A DNA stretch of 64,000 nucleotides. It comes from Adiantum capillus-veneris. Lineage: Eukaryota; Streptophyta; Polypodiopsida; Polypodiales; Pteridaceae. The first letter of the stretch is position 1, and each line of letters starts with the position of its first letter. The stretch spans positions 59,963,120 to 60,027,119 of the forward strand of contig CM043956.1 of NCBI GenBank assembly GCA_014529385.2, read 5' to 3'. Shown here piece by piece: positions 35,401 through 46,100 of the stretch. The notes under the pieces are model-generated. The model did not search any database. It was not told the origin of the DNA and saw nothing but the letters and a program-made list of their open reading frames with translations. Made by a program: the position numbers and the translations under genes.

Positions 35401-35690
35401 TCAACAAAAACTCAAGGTACCTCATATTGTTTACAAGGACACTGGCAGCAATTCAAAAGGACCCATCAGTCTATCATGTACCAAGGGTAAGGACATGGAA
35501 AGCACATGAAGTACTAAAAAATAAAATGCTAACTTGGCTTAACTACCCAAAATTTACAGCATTAGAGCAAGGACAAGCACCTAAAGAATACATGGTGAAA
35601 ACCCTAATGGGAACCATGCACTTCTTCAAGAGCCTCCCTGACCTCTATGTGCAATGATTTTTAAAATCTGCAAAATGCTGCTCACATATA
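32463..35690 (+). pseudogene. Decayed gag-like ORF with long coiled coil
   Basis: Plus-strand frames joined across stops. 32463-32911 includes YLSKEQLEKHNTTLFIEKF and MREANSRLALQAFYDQEP. Past TGA and TAA in the same frame come AYELLSKIKEDGSS and VIDHQGQNVEVFINKDIAVE, then a proline-rich part. 34361-34747 is a clear coiled coil (heptads through ELEQVIDALQGELEDKMNII and KEMEELEELLKKLSDA). 35020-35657 is a further helical part with frame changes, ending near HFFKSLPDLYVQ. No zinc knuckle or enzyme seen. It follows the LTR of D, the position of a gag in an LTR-gag order, and large Tat elements can carry extra coiled-coil ORFs. The gag assignment is inference. Confidence 0.4.
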
Positions 35691-35699
35691 TTCAAGTTT

Positions 35700-36800
35700 C
35701 TCATGAGCCTAAAAAAGTGAGAGCCCCGTGGATGTTCTTATCACGGCTTATGCTATGATCTAAGTGAGAAACCTTCAGAAGAATTCCTTTATGGCTTCAA
35801 TGTCAGATGCATGTTCTTGCCATCCAGCAATATGTTGGCATTCAAAGAATCCTTTTACACCGGGTTACATATGGCGTACAAAAATTTTTGGACCGATGAT
35901 TAACAATTTAACTACAAGTTTCGTCGGATATTCATCCATCAAACTAAAGAATAGATTTACTACTCAATTTTTGCAAGTCCCTTGTTTGGGGTCATCATAG
36001 CATCACCTAATCACAACCCAAGACCAACAAAATTATCATCCGTGGATCGGCAGCCCGGCTAGAGCTTGGAGGCATGAGCATCATTGGATATATTGAATGA
36101 GAGGATTCAAGAGAATGCTCTTCCAATGAAATAGAGATTAGCCATAAATCACTAACTCTAATCACATCATAATCATCAATCAAGCATTATCTACACACAT
36201 TAAGCCCACCAAAGTTCAACTTTCCATAGACTTGAATCTCAAAGCACTCTCTTAACAAGCACACACTAATTGCATTTGTGTTGGCCTCTCTAATCACCAC
36301 ATGTCACTCAAGGTACTTAATCAAAAGCTACACACACAAGGGTGAATGGTGCTTGAGTCTCATTAACCCCATCGACACATGAGCAAACAATAGGGCACAT
36401 ACTCTAATCACAAGATTAAAAACCCACTTAATCAACCTAATTAGAGATGTTAAATATCACAAATTGAGTACTCCTAGAATGATAAGAGTGGTCAATAATC
36501 AAGAAGACATCACAACATACTCAAATCTAGAATAATGAGAAGGTGAAACTACTTCATGACATAATGGAATATACAAGAATTAAGACTAATGAATACAATA
36601 GAGATTAGATTAATCAAGAAGTGCTTCTCTAATTACAAAGGATTAGCACTATCCTTCTAAGTATTGGGCATTAAGCTCAAGGCTAGGCCATCCATAGAAT
36701 GAACACTCAAGAGTGATATCTCAAGAATGGATACTCAATAATGAAGCCTCTTTGCATAAAAGGGCTTCTTATAAAGGCATACACCACAAGCCTTTCTACT
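35700..36800. other. Non-coding stretch between the coiled-coil ORF and element E
   Basis: No protein similarity in either strand that I can support; many short AAT/CTCAA-type words but no clear repeat. Confidence 0.35.
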
Positions 36801-37389
36801 ATGGGATTAAGTTAAGCCCTCTAGCGTATAAAAATTGGAACTCCCTTGCTTCCCTGGCATCTAGTTCACCTCTATCTATAGTGATCTTTCCCACACAACC
36901 ATAACGGAAAATCACATGATCAAGAAGGAATTTGCATACAAATTCTGTGGTTTTTTCTCTTAATGGTTGCCCTTCAACCTAGCTACTTAGGTCCTATCAT
37001 GCAAGAACTAAGTATCTCATCTACCAGAGTCCTAAAGGCATTGAGACTAGATCTAAAACCCATTTATAGTGCATGGCTAGTAGATATGTAGGGTGCCACC
37101 CATCACAACATTGTACATTTGAATACATTTGACAAGTTACACACAAATCAGCAAATTGAGATATACCTTTATACATACCCTTCCACCAATAGTTTTCTTT
37201 CATCTTAGAGAAGGTTTCCCACACACCCCTATGTCTAGCCCATAGACTCTCGTGAAACTCTTGCTTGAGCTTTACTCGAGTCTCTTTATTACATATAGAC
37301 CTTTGTGGTGTAGCACCCTTTTGTTTAGGATGCTTCCACAAGTAGACATCCCTCAAAAAGTACCCATATGCTTTCCTGACTATTCTCAT
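36800..37389 (-). pseudogene. E: integrase zinc domain and start of core
   Basis: HESLWARHRGVWETF, YWWKGMYKGI and CVTCQMY give an HHCC-type zinc domain. Core remnants follow: WVLDLVSMPLGLW, then after a stop MRYLVLA, KTTEFVCKFL and TIDRGELDARE. Similarity fades near 36810, so the last catalytic residue is not visible. Confidence 0.7.
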
Positions 37390-37413
37390 GAACTCTTGTT
37401 CAGACTAACCATC

Positions 37414-37725
37414 CTATTTTTCTAGAGTACTCAAGTAGATTCCAATAATAAGCCAATCATCTTCATAGATATCTTCCAAGAACAATTCAAGTGGATTAAA
37501 CATGCAGACGTAGTTACCTTTGACATGAGAGATGGAATAGAAATTTGTGCCTACATCATCACCCTCATAAATCATCTTTGACTCATCATTATACCTTGCT
37601 CTTGAGAGCATATCTTCCACTGTATTTTCCTTACCTACAATGTGCTTGAACTCAGGATTTAAGGACTTAATGTAGGCAATCTATGCAACATAGTGAGTGG
37701 CTGGCATCCTGGGGGATTCACTCTA
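37414..37725 (-). pseudogene. E: RNase H to integrase linker
   Basis: EDMLSRARYNDE corresponds to the ADxLSR motif that ends gypsy RNase H regions; NPEFKHIVGKENT precedes it when read upstream across a stop to about 37707, the border of the inserted TIR element. Confidence 0.65.
37700..37707. other. Target site duplication, left
   Basis: GCTGGCAT, identical to 38472-38479. Confidence 0.85.
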
Positions 37726-38471
37726 TATATAAAACGGGACGCCACGTGCGAGCGGACAACTTGATAAAACCCCTATATACGACTCATATTAGGGAACATG
37801 ACCCCCCTTTCTACGCTTATACGACAATCAATGCAAAAAACTATCATACCCCTATCCTACATATAAAATTTAGGTCTCACATGATCTAACTGAGTAAAAC
37901 TAGTCAAAGAGCGTGTAGCATACTGACTGGAAATGTACTAAGGAACCACTTATGTTGATAACTAGATGTACTCTCAATGTTTATTAGTTTGACTCTCAAA
38001 CTATGTACCTGTTCAGCTTGCACTCTAGCTACTCATCCAATTCTGCCCCATCTAAATTACTCAAAAAACATGGTCATATAGTTGTGCTAGGTTCTTTGTG
38101 TAAATTTGCATTTATACAAACTCTTTATAGGTTTCATCCCTCAACAAATGAATTATAATCACAAAACAATCAATTGATACAAAGCAGTGTTAGTTCTTGC
38201 ATGGATCTTTGTAGCTATTGACTCAAAAGTTCAAGGGAAGACTCTTTTGGGAAGCAATGATTTTGAAACACAAAAACTTCCTCTCATTTTTCCTTTTCTC
38301 ACTCCCCCCCCCCCCAACCAATAAATATGATACCCCCTCCCTTATTTTTAAGCTTAGGAGATAAATTATTGGGGTTTTGCCCCTAACTTATACGCTTATG
38401 TAACTTGTATAAAAAAAACCCTCCCTTGCACTTACGTGGTGCGATAAGTTTTCCATGGTGAATCCCCCGGG
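37708..38471. mobile_element. 764-bp non-autonomous TIR transposon in element E
   Basis: Terminal inverted repeats of 14 bp with one mismatch: CCTGGGGGATTCAC at 37708-37721 and, on the opposite strand, CCCGGGGGATTCAC at 38458-38471. Flanked by identical 8-bp direct repeats GCTGGCAT (37700-37707 and 38472-38479). The insertion splits the RNase H of E, whose two sides continue outside it. No coding capacity is evident. It includes a C homopolymer near 38305-38318. An 8-bp target duplication fits hAT-like or other 8-bp superfamilies; the TIR sequence itself is not one I recognise. Confidence 0.88.
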
Positions 38472-38479
38472 GCTGGCAT
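38472..38479. other. Target site duplication, right
   Basis: GCTGGCAT, identical to 37700-37707. Confidence 0.85.
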
Positions 38480-38691
38480 TGAGCAACTTGTAATCATCCC
38501 AAGAAGTGGTAGAAATTTGTTTCTACCACCACACATGTGCCAATTAGGTACTCTTTCTCACGTTTCAAGGTTGTAACCATACCCCACAACTCTCTCCTTA
38601 TTTTAGGATAGTTTCTTTGGCAAGGACTTAGTACCTTAGCCTTAAACCTCACCACATGTATGTGACCTTCTTCATCATTTTGGCCATCCAA
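38480..38691 (-). pseudogene. E: RNase H
   Basis: DEEGHIHVVRFKAKVLSPCQ, NYPKIRRELWGMV and YLIGTCVVVETN match the middle of gypsy RNase H (R(F/Y).S..L...E..Y....RE...V ... GT.F.V.TD). Cut by the TIR element at 38471. Confidence 0.7.
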
Positions 38692-39034
38692 TCCCTGTAG
38701 GAATGGTATCCACAGTCACAATGACTGGCCTTTTATATTTTTTGTTCACCTTCCTCAAAGTTGGTGTTGATTGTAGTGACTCCTTTAGCTTCCTTATTGC
38801 TTTATATGTGATTCACCACATTTTAACTTCTGATTCTTTCTCAACAGCTAGTAAAGAGGTTCAGCTACATGAGAATAGTGTGGAATCTACATAACATAAA
38901 AGATACATGCTCCCACAAACCTTCTAGCTTCAATGATGCTAGTGCATGTTTCTTTCATTCTTTGTAAGGAATTTACCTTTTTTGGACAAGGTTTCTTACC
39001 ATATGGCCCGCACATGTGCCGCACAATGAGTACT

Positions 39035-39594
39035 TCATTGACACCAAATATAGACTTTTTCAGTAAGATTCACTTCCTCCAACCTAGACAAAATTCTATC
39101 ACAATCATTTATATGATTTGCCACAAACTTACGGCACCCCCTAAAATCCAAAGCTTCATCTTTCTCATTTTCTTCATATCCTTTGATAGTAAAATCATCA
39201 ATGAAAGGCATTGTATTTTGAATAGAGTCACATAAGACCTTATTTGTCCCATTCATCATATGTGCAACCAGTTGGTTACTCCCTGTGGCAATGTACACAT
39301 TCTTACCAAACCTAAAGGTTCCTCATGATTGTCAACTCTCTGTTTTCAATTGCAAGTTGAAGTTGATCATACCCTGAGTTGAAATCCCCCACGAGTAAAT
39401 TCCCTCGATGCAAATGTCTCTTCAAACTCATCCACAATTGAACCTGTACCTACATTCCTAATTGTCACCTTGTTTACTAGTTGCATGTCTTGGATGAAGT
39501 GTAAGGCAGCATTCTTCTTTGGGAGTATGAACCACCTATTTGAGTATGGAGCACAAGAAGGCTCCAAAATCCTTATTTTGATATTCTCATTCAA
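39035..39594 (-). pseudogene. E: reverse transcriptase
   Basis: Fingers region with EPSCAPYSNRWFILPKKNAA and LHFIQDMQLVNKVTIRN (39594-39367), then the catalytic box as MPFIDDFTIKGYE (Y.DD read as FIDD) and DCDRILSRLEEVNLT (39298-39035). Two frames, separated by about 70 bp. Confidence 0.8.
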
Positions 39595-40509
39595 TAGCTC
39601 TACTAACTTTGGTGAATGAGCCTTTGGAACTAGAATAGGTCAAAGATACCAAGGTACATGAGGTATTGTCAAAATTACCATAGAAGCCACAATATAAGGA
39701 TCAACACACTCTATCTCATGTGGCTCAAGTGAAAAATCCTTACAATGCTTTGAAAGTATTTCTTTGAAGCACTTTGTCTCCTCCTATGTTAAAAACTCCT
39801 CCTAGCCAATCTCCAACTCTTGAAAGATGCTTTTGTGAAGGTATGCCCAATCTTTTAAAGATTTCTCAAACTTGGTTGCAAAGAAGCATATTCAATGTTT
39901 TCCCTGTTGTTGGGTGGTAAAGGTGAAGCTATCACTTTCTTTACACATTTTTTTTCTTCAAAAGCCTCTATCTCTTGATACATCTCCATAGATCATACTT
40001 CCACAATCTCACTTCCACAATGCAAACTAGATCCCATTATTTTATTAAGCTCACCCATAGTATCCACAAAACAAACTTTCTCAAACACACGAAAAACATT
40101 TTCATTGTGCACAAGCAAACCATTCTCTACCAATTTGTTTTGCACATTATGTACATATCTCTTCCTTTATGTCCTCAAATTTTGTAAAACATATTGATCC
40201 ATGTTTTGTTACCTGTGAATTTGTAGAAAAGACTTTTCCTTTTCTTGAATCGGGCAAGAGCCCTCCCTATTTTATACCATTGCAGTCCCGCTTCACAATG
40301 GTATTTTCCCAAAACCCATCATCGCTTAAGGTCATGAAACTCTTTACTTACCTTTGTCAAAAGATTCTCTCAAAGATTGTCTCTATTTCTTTCATGGTTC
40401 ACACAAACAGTAAGAAATTGAACAGCACGCTTTCCATCTTTGCTTCTTATTCTAGCATAATCTAAACAACCATCCATTACCTTTGTTTCCATTCAAACTC
40501 CTACAATGT

Positions 40510-40765
40510 AGGGTTACCCCAAGATGAGATGTTATGAAGATGTATCATGTACAAAGAAGTTTTGGTCAATTTTCACATCACCTATTGTCACCTTCACACC
40601 TAGACATGTTGCATACAATTCACCGGATGAGTTGTTTTCCACTTTCATCATCCAGCCATGATCGATGTCCATCATCCATTTACACTTATTGTAGAGACTC
40701 TTTGACATTACATTTATTTCTAAACCATGGTCAATTAAGGGAAAAAAATTGCTCTTCAAGATCAT
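40510..40765 (-). pseudogene. E: aspartic protease
   Basis: FPLIDHGLEINVMSKSLYNK holds the active site with D-H-G in place of D-T/S-G; GVKVTIGDVKIDQNFFV follows, then stops at the ILGxPY segment. Confidence 0.6.
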
Positions 40766-41066
40766 CTACCTTTGACCAAAGTTTTTGTAGTAGCCTTGCC
40801 AAGTGCCTTTGTGAATGGGTTCTTAGGACTTGTTTCACCTTCTTCATCATCATTTGAGAAATGCACTTGATTCACTCTCCCAATGGATTGGTAGCATCCT
40901 ACCACACCTTCATCATCCTCCTTACCTTATCTTGCAACTACCTCAATTATGTCTTCAAGGTTTCACCTTCAACTTGTGGACGAGTAACCTCAACAAGAGT
41001 TTGCCTCTTTCTCTTGAACATGTCAATGATCTCCTCATGGAATTCATGCTTTGCAATGCCCAGGAC

Positions 41067-41880
41067 TTATCCCATATTAAACTCAATCTTGATATTCAAA
41101 ATCCTATCCTCCAAGAACTTTTTTAAATTTGTAGCAACCTCAATATCAAATTCTAGGTTATAAGTTGTACCTTTTGGCTTACCTTTTGTTGACTCTCTCT
41201 TCTTTTCTGTTGTAGACTCATCCACGAGTACTTGAGGTGGAGATGCTCCTTGTGTAGCGGGTGCTTGAGAAGGCATCGGGTCGCTTCATCCCCCACTCCT
41301 AGAAGATCTTTTTGATGGTCCTTCATCAGCATTCTCATGCATGCCCTTCTCTTCTACAATAGCCTCATTTTGTTGGCGTTTTGTAATGTAGGCATGCACT
41401 GACAATGAGTCCACTGGATCATTCCATCATGTTTCTAGGTGTATGAAATCTCTTGCCTCATGTAGTATCTCCTTTGAAGATCTCCTTCCCTAGAAAGTTC
41501 CACAACATTTGGCCACAACTTACCATCATCATTACTCATAGAACCCTAGGAATGCTCCATAAGTGGTAGCCTCAATTGTAGATACAGCATGTTAGAAGCC
41601 ATATCCTCTACTAAATTTTGCATTCCTCCCTTCCCAAAGTTAGTTCTCAAGGGTACACACGTCTCCCTTAAGTGGATCTTACCATCCTTAAATACCACAA
41701 TATCTTGTATCACAATCCTTTCACACATGATCTATGCTATCACACCGTATACATTTGTGAACAAACCCTTCTTTGGTTTGTGTATTTTCCTTGAAGAGGT
41801 GATGCTAATGGTTGTCCCTTCTCTTCAAGCTTTGCAAGTTCTAGCTTTAATTCACACATGTCTTTCATAAGCTTGATCAT
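41067..41880 (-). pseudogene. E: gag-like region
   Basis: A basic, lysine-rich tail (TEKKRESTKGKPKG) before LEFDIEVATNLKKFLEDRIL, and upstream MIKLMKDMCELKLELAKLEE near 41875. No zinc knuckle identified. It abuts the integrase end of relic F with an overlap of a few bases. Confidence 0.4.
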
Positions 41881-42071
41881 TTACCTTCTCTATGATGACA
41901 AAAGATCCACAATATCTTGCACTAAGCTTCTTGAATTGAATCATTGAAAGAGAGCTATGTTGAGGTTTTACTTTCAAAAATACCATATCTCCTTTTTCAA
42001 AGAGTTGAGAAAATTGTTTTAGGTTAATATAAGAGTCTTTTGTCTATCTTGAGTAGTTTTTATATCTTGGC
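41870..42071 (-). pseudogene. Relic F, integrase C-terminus (left of C2)
   Basis: KTTQDRQKTLIL, then EKGDMVFLKVKPQHSSLS, FKKLSARYCGSFVIIEKV: the C-terminal DNA-binding part of a gypsy integrase. The sequence upstream of it lies on the far side of C2 (49979 onward), so C2 was inserted into this gene. Confidence 0.78.
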
Positions 42072-43223
42072 GTTGTCGGAGTTTTTTGGAGCAAGGGATT
42101 GCGCATATGTACATATACATGCATGGTGCATCAAATAAAGGATTGCCCATTTTCCTTAGCCAGGTGGTTACGTGGGGCCCACATGTGTACAGGTAGAACA
42201 GCATGTACATAGTGCATCGATTTTCACTATTATCAGTACTAGTGTGTTTTTTCTACAATAAGGAGGAGTTGGTAGCGCGTAAAACTTCTCGAGGAAGCTA
42301 TCCGCGGGCCGACGACGTGAGGTCAGCAGGTGCGTCAGATGGCATCTAGTGGCATCAGGAGGGCGAACGAGGTCAATATTTGCACGCGGATGAGGACGGA
42401 CACAACGTGGGTGTTTTCTTGTGAGAGTTACGCAGAAAGGTCATCATTAGGACCACTTTTTGGGGCCACTTCACGTGGTGGCGAGATGCATTATTGGAAA
42501 AAAGCTGAGTGCCAGGTGTGCGAATGATGCAAAAAGGTGACAACTATGCACTGCGAGGTCAGTTTTTGGCCTGTTCGGGGTCCGTTTGAGGTCATCTAAA
42601 AGGCCAAGGGTGCCCAAGTGATAAAGCTAAGTGTGGGAACTGAAAAAACAGAGAGAAGACCAGAAAAAAACGTGGAGAAGAGAGGAGGAACAGCCGCAGG
42701 TGTGTTTTTGCTCATTTTGGAGCCTGTTTTGGCCGTAAACTGCTCATCCGAGGTCGGATTTGAGCACTTTGACATTGTAGACTGGGGTTTTGGGCCGTTC
42801 TGGACGCGATGGCGCTGTCCATTTTTCCAAATTCCTCACTCTTTTCCTGCTGTTTTTCTGTGTAAGTTTCTCCTATGAGCGAAGTTTCTGCTCTAGTTTG
42901 TGATTGTATCTGGCTTATTTTACCTATATTGTGTGAGCTATTTGCCCCATTGATGTTGGCCCAAGCTCAATTGTATCTAAACATCAGAAATTCTCCTCTT
43001 TTGAACTGAGTTTTTTTGGGTGTGTGTGTGTGTGTGTGTCTGTGTGGAGTGGGCAAGTGGATAATCTCTCTCCTCTCACTCCATAGGTGTGTTTCCTGTC
43101 TCGGCCAGGTGTGTTGTCTAAGCCGAGTGGTGCCCCATAGTGTGTGTGTGTGTGTGTGTATCTTCCCAAGAGTGTGTGTCGGGTCGTTATAGAGGCGCTG
43201 TGTGTGTTTTCATCCCGCTCACA
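42072..43223 (+). repeat. 5' LTR of C2
   Basis: 1152 bp, TGTCGGAG to ...CGCTCACA, highly similar to 48830-49978. Contains a (TG)n tract near 43018-43040. Recurrent open frames in it (e.g. 42330-42527) are shared by all four C-type LTRs and have no domain. Confidence 0.93.
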
Positions 43224-43229
43224 TTCTTT

Positions 43230-43247
43230 TGGCGCCCCCATTGAGGA
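43230..43247 (+). other. Primer-binding site of C2
   Basis: TGGCGCCCCCATTGAGG a few bases inside the LTR; TGGCGCC suits the CCA-ended 3' terminus of a tRNA. The tRNA species was not identified. Confidence 0.65.
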
Positions 43248-44291
43248 TCTTCTTCGAGTACCTTTTGCTTCGAGCTTCAAGCTTCGGGATTCGGGATTAC
43301 AGGTTGCAGGTTGCAGATTATAGATTACAGGTTACAGGGATAGGTACAGGTATAGGTGATTCACATAGGTACAGGTAGCTGGAGTTCAGTGTTACACTGA
43401 CAGTGGGATTCAGTTGCAATTGCCGTGGGTATGCATCATTTGGCGCCTGTTTGAGCACATTGTCTGCTGGATTGTACGTTACTTGTGGAAACTGCCATTG
43501 TACGCATTTGTGGAGCCATACTTGGTTGTATTTGGCAGTCCCAGCCATTTCTGAGACTTGGTCTGGAAGATAGTCATTTCTGAGACTTGACTATATGCGA
43601 TTTGCATTAGCCTTCGTGTGAGGGTCGATAGCGTGAGGTTTTTATTGAGCTGGGGGATTCTCAAATGTGGAGATCCTTTCGGTGATACAGGTAGCTGGAG
43701 CACCCTTTTTGTGACCTCACCATAGGCTATGTACTAGTGAGTCCTACTTGATGCTCGGGTTCTATTGTTGACAGTTTATGCATACATAGGCAGTCTATAT
43801 TTTGGGTTCCTACTGCTCTACTTCTTGGAAAACTCTGTCGAAATTTTCCCAAGTTATGATGGCTGGTTTTTTGGTATTTTGAGCCATTTATGCTGTTATG
43901 CTGCTGAAATTTTGGCACAATCAGAGGTTGAGTCAGGTGTGCCTTCTTGGGAGCTTCATGGTTGTCTTTAATGGATGATCAAAATGGCCCTCAGTTCACT
44001 CCTTTTCATTTAACTCAAAGAATTCAGATTAATGTTCATGTGTCTAGGAAGATCTTTTTCCAGCAGCGCATAGTCTTTATGTTTGGGCCAAGAAGATTGA
44101 GAGAGATCCTGGAATGTCCTTTGCCTGTTGTCATTCCGATGATTAACTATGAAAACTCATTTGATGTGCATGTGTTTGTCCTTATCTAAAGTTGAGCTCC
44201 ATTGATGTTTCTGGGGATTGGGTAGTGAAAAGTTTTGGGTTCTTGCACGTGTGTTCGAAGGGGTTCTCAAAGCATCATAATTTGGGTAGCC
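43248..44291 (+). other. C2 leader
   Basis: Non-coding. Degenerate short repeats around 43290-43380 of GATTACAGGTT and ATAGGTACAGGT type. Confidence 0.6.
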
Positions 44292-46049
44292 ATGGCTTTC
44301 TCTTATCCGGAGTTTCATGGAAGAAGTGATGAAGATGTGGAAGAATTTTTGGAAAAGATGGAGGTTGCCTGCATTAGCAACCAGATTCATGACCCTATGC
44401 AAATGTTACGCCTTCTCCAAATTTGTTTGAAGATTGATGCACGAGTTTTGTCTAAAGCATTTGAAGAGGAGTTGCGTACAGCAGATCCACCTATAAGATT
44501 GAGTTGGGACAATCTAAGGCATGGATTGGAAGTGGAGTTTGTGAAGATAGAAGATCCTGACAAAGTGTGGCAAGAAGTACAAGGTTTGGTGCAGACGGAA
44601 GGTGAGCCAGTAGATGCGTACATACGTAAGTTTTCATTGGCATGGGAGCGAATGTGCAAGGTTTTAGCACCACAGGTACCCCCGCCTGACATGATGAAGA
44701 AGGACAGGTTCTTGGTTGGTCTTTGGGAGAATATACATTGGAGAGTGGAGCTAAAGAAGCCTAGGACATATGAGGATGCACTAGAGGTAGCAAGGAACAA
44801 AGAGTGGAAGCTGAGGAAAATGAGCCAGTTAGGGGTGGAGTCTTTGCCAATGAGGTCTGAATTTCAGCCTATAGAGTCTTTACAAGGGCGCATGTCAGGG
44901 GTTCATCATGAACCAGTAGTTCCTGTTACTACTCAGGTTATGCCAGCAGTGGTCACTACAGCAGTGCAAGATGATGGGCTAAGGCAAGATATGAGGCAAA
45001 TGGTAGATTTCATGAAGAATATCAGCCTAAACATGCTAGGTCAAGTGGGAAATAATCGAGGTCGAGGGAGGTTTGCAAATCAGCAAGGAGGTGAAGAAAG
45101 GCCTAGGAATGGTGTTGGACAAAGCAATGGTAGGTTTTGGAGGCAGACGCCCACATGTTATAATTGTGGAGAGTTGGGTCACATCAGCCCGCAATGTGAT
45201 AAGCCACCAAGGATGGGGGGAGACATGTATCCATTGCCAAGACAGGTGCTAACTAGGTCAAATGATTATGGCATCGAAATTAAGGGAGACGAAGGAACCA
45301 GTGGACTGACCCAGGAGGAAAAGGGAAAGACAAAAGTGCTAAGTGTAGTCACCTTGGAGAAGGCATCAAAGCTAGAGGATACATTAGTGATGCCTATTGG
45401 GAAGAGGACCACAGAGGATAAGGAAGGAAGAAGTGCCCCAGGTCCTAGTAAGAAGAAAGGAAAGAGCCATGAAGGCGAGGATGTCAAGGCCAAGAGGAAA
45501 AGGAGAGCTCGTCGAAAGTTTCATGTTTCAGATTTTCCACTAGGGGATGGGCAATTAAGCTATGACTTGAGGGAGGATCTGACGAGCAGGAAGGCAGATG
45601 TTACTTTTGGGCAGCTTATAGAGATGGTGCCTAAGCTAAAGCGACAGTGGAAGAGGATGGTTAACCCAATGGAGAAAGAGCCAGAGAGAGGTTCAGTAAA
45701 GGTGTTGGCAATGGATGAGCTACCAGACATTTGTCCAATAGTAGATGTGTGGCATAAAAGGAAAAATTTGGGACAAGGTTATGTGGATGGCGGAGCCCAA
45801 ATATGCGTCATAACACACTCATGCGTTGAGAAGATGGGTCTCACAGTGGCTGGGGTGTCAGGGTTTCGGATTAGATTGGCAAACCATCAAAAAGTAAAAT
45901 GCTTGGGTGTTGTAAAGAGCTTAGAAGTGGAGGCATATGATGCAAAGGCAGTGGTTGATTTTCATGTGATGCCAGAAGGGTTGGGAGCATATCCTATTAT
46001 ACTGGGCAGACCATGGTTACGTGCAGTGGGAGCTGTTCAAGATTGGTGA
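44292..46049 (+). pseudogene. C2 gag and protease
   Basis: Start taken at MAFSYPEFHG (44292); an upstream ATG at 44235 gives 19 more residues. Capsid-like domain (about residues 1-190), CCHC knuckle CYNCGELGHISPQC (about 300), basic segment KAKRKRRARRKFHV, and protease with YVDGGAQICVITHSC and YPIILGRPWLRAVGAV at the end. Here gag runs unbroken into the protease, so this family uses a single Gag-Pro frame. It is terminated by TGA where C1 has CGA, a typical CpG-deamination change, 50 bases before the pol frame resumes in phase. Confidence 0.9.
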
Positions 46050-46100
46050 CATGGTACGATTAGCCTCTATGGAAAGACAGGTACCAAGAAGCTTTATAAT

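Larger units (their letters stand above)
36800..41880 (-). mobile_element. Element E: decayed Ty3/gypsy, gag to integrase
   Basis: Minus strand, in order: gag-like region (41880-41067), protease (40765-40532), RT (39594-39035), RNase H (38691-38494), a DNA transposon insertion, RNase H/integrase linker (37620-37414), integrase (37389-36800). Each domain is broken by stops or frame changes. LTRs were not found. Different family from A-D: no second RNase H seen and protease motif D-H-G-L-E-I-N-V-M. Confidence 0.75.

Noticed and set aside
42330-42878. Frames within C-type LTRs (also 10668-11306, 17518-18260, 49087-49635)
   Set aside because: They recur because the LTRs are copies of one another; no domain and no reason to be translated.
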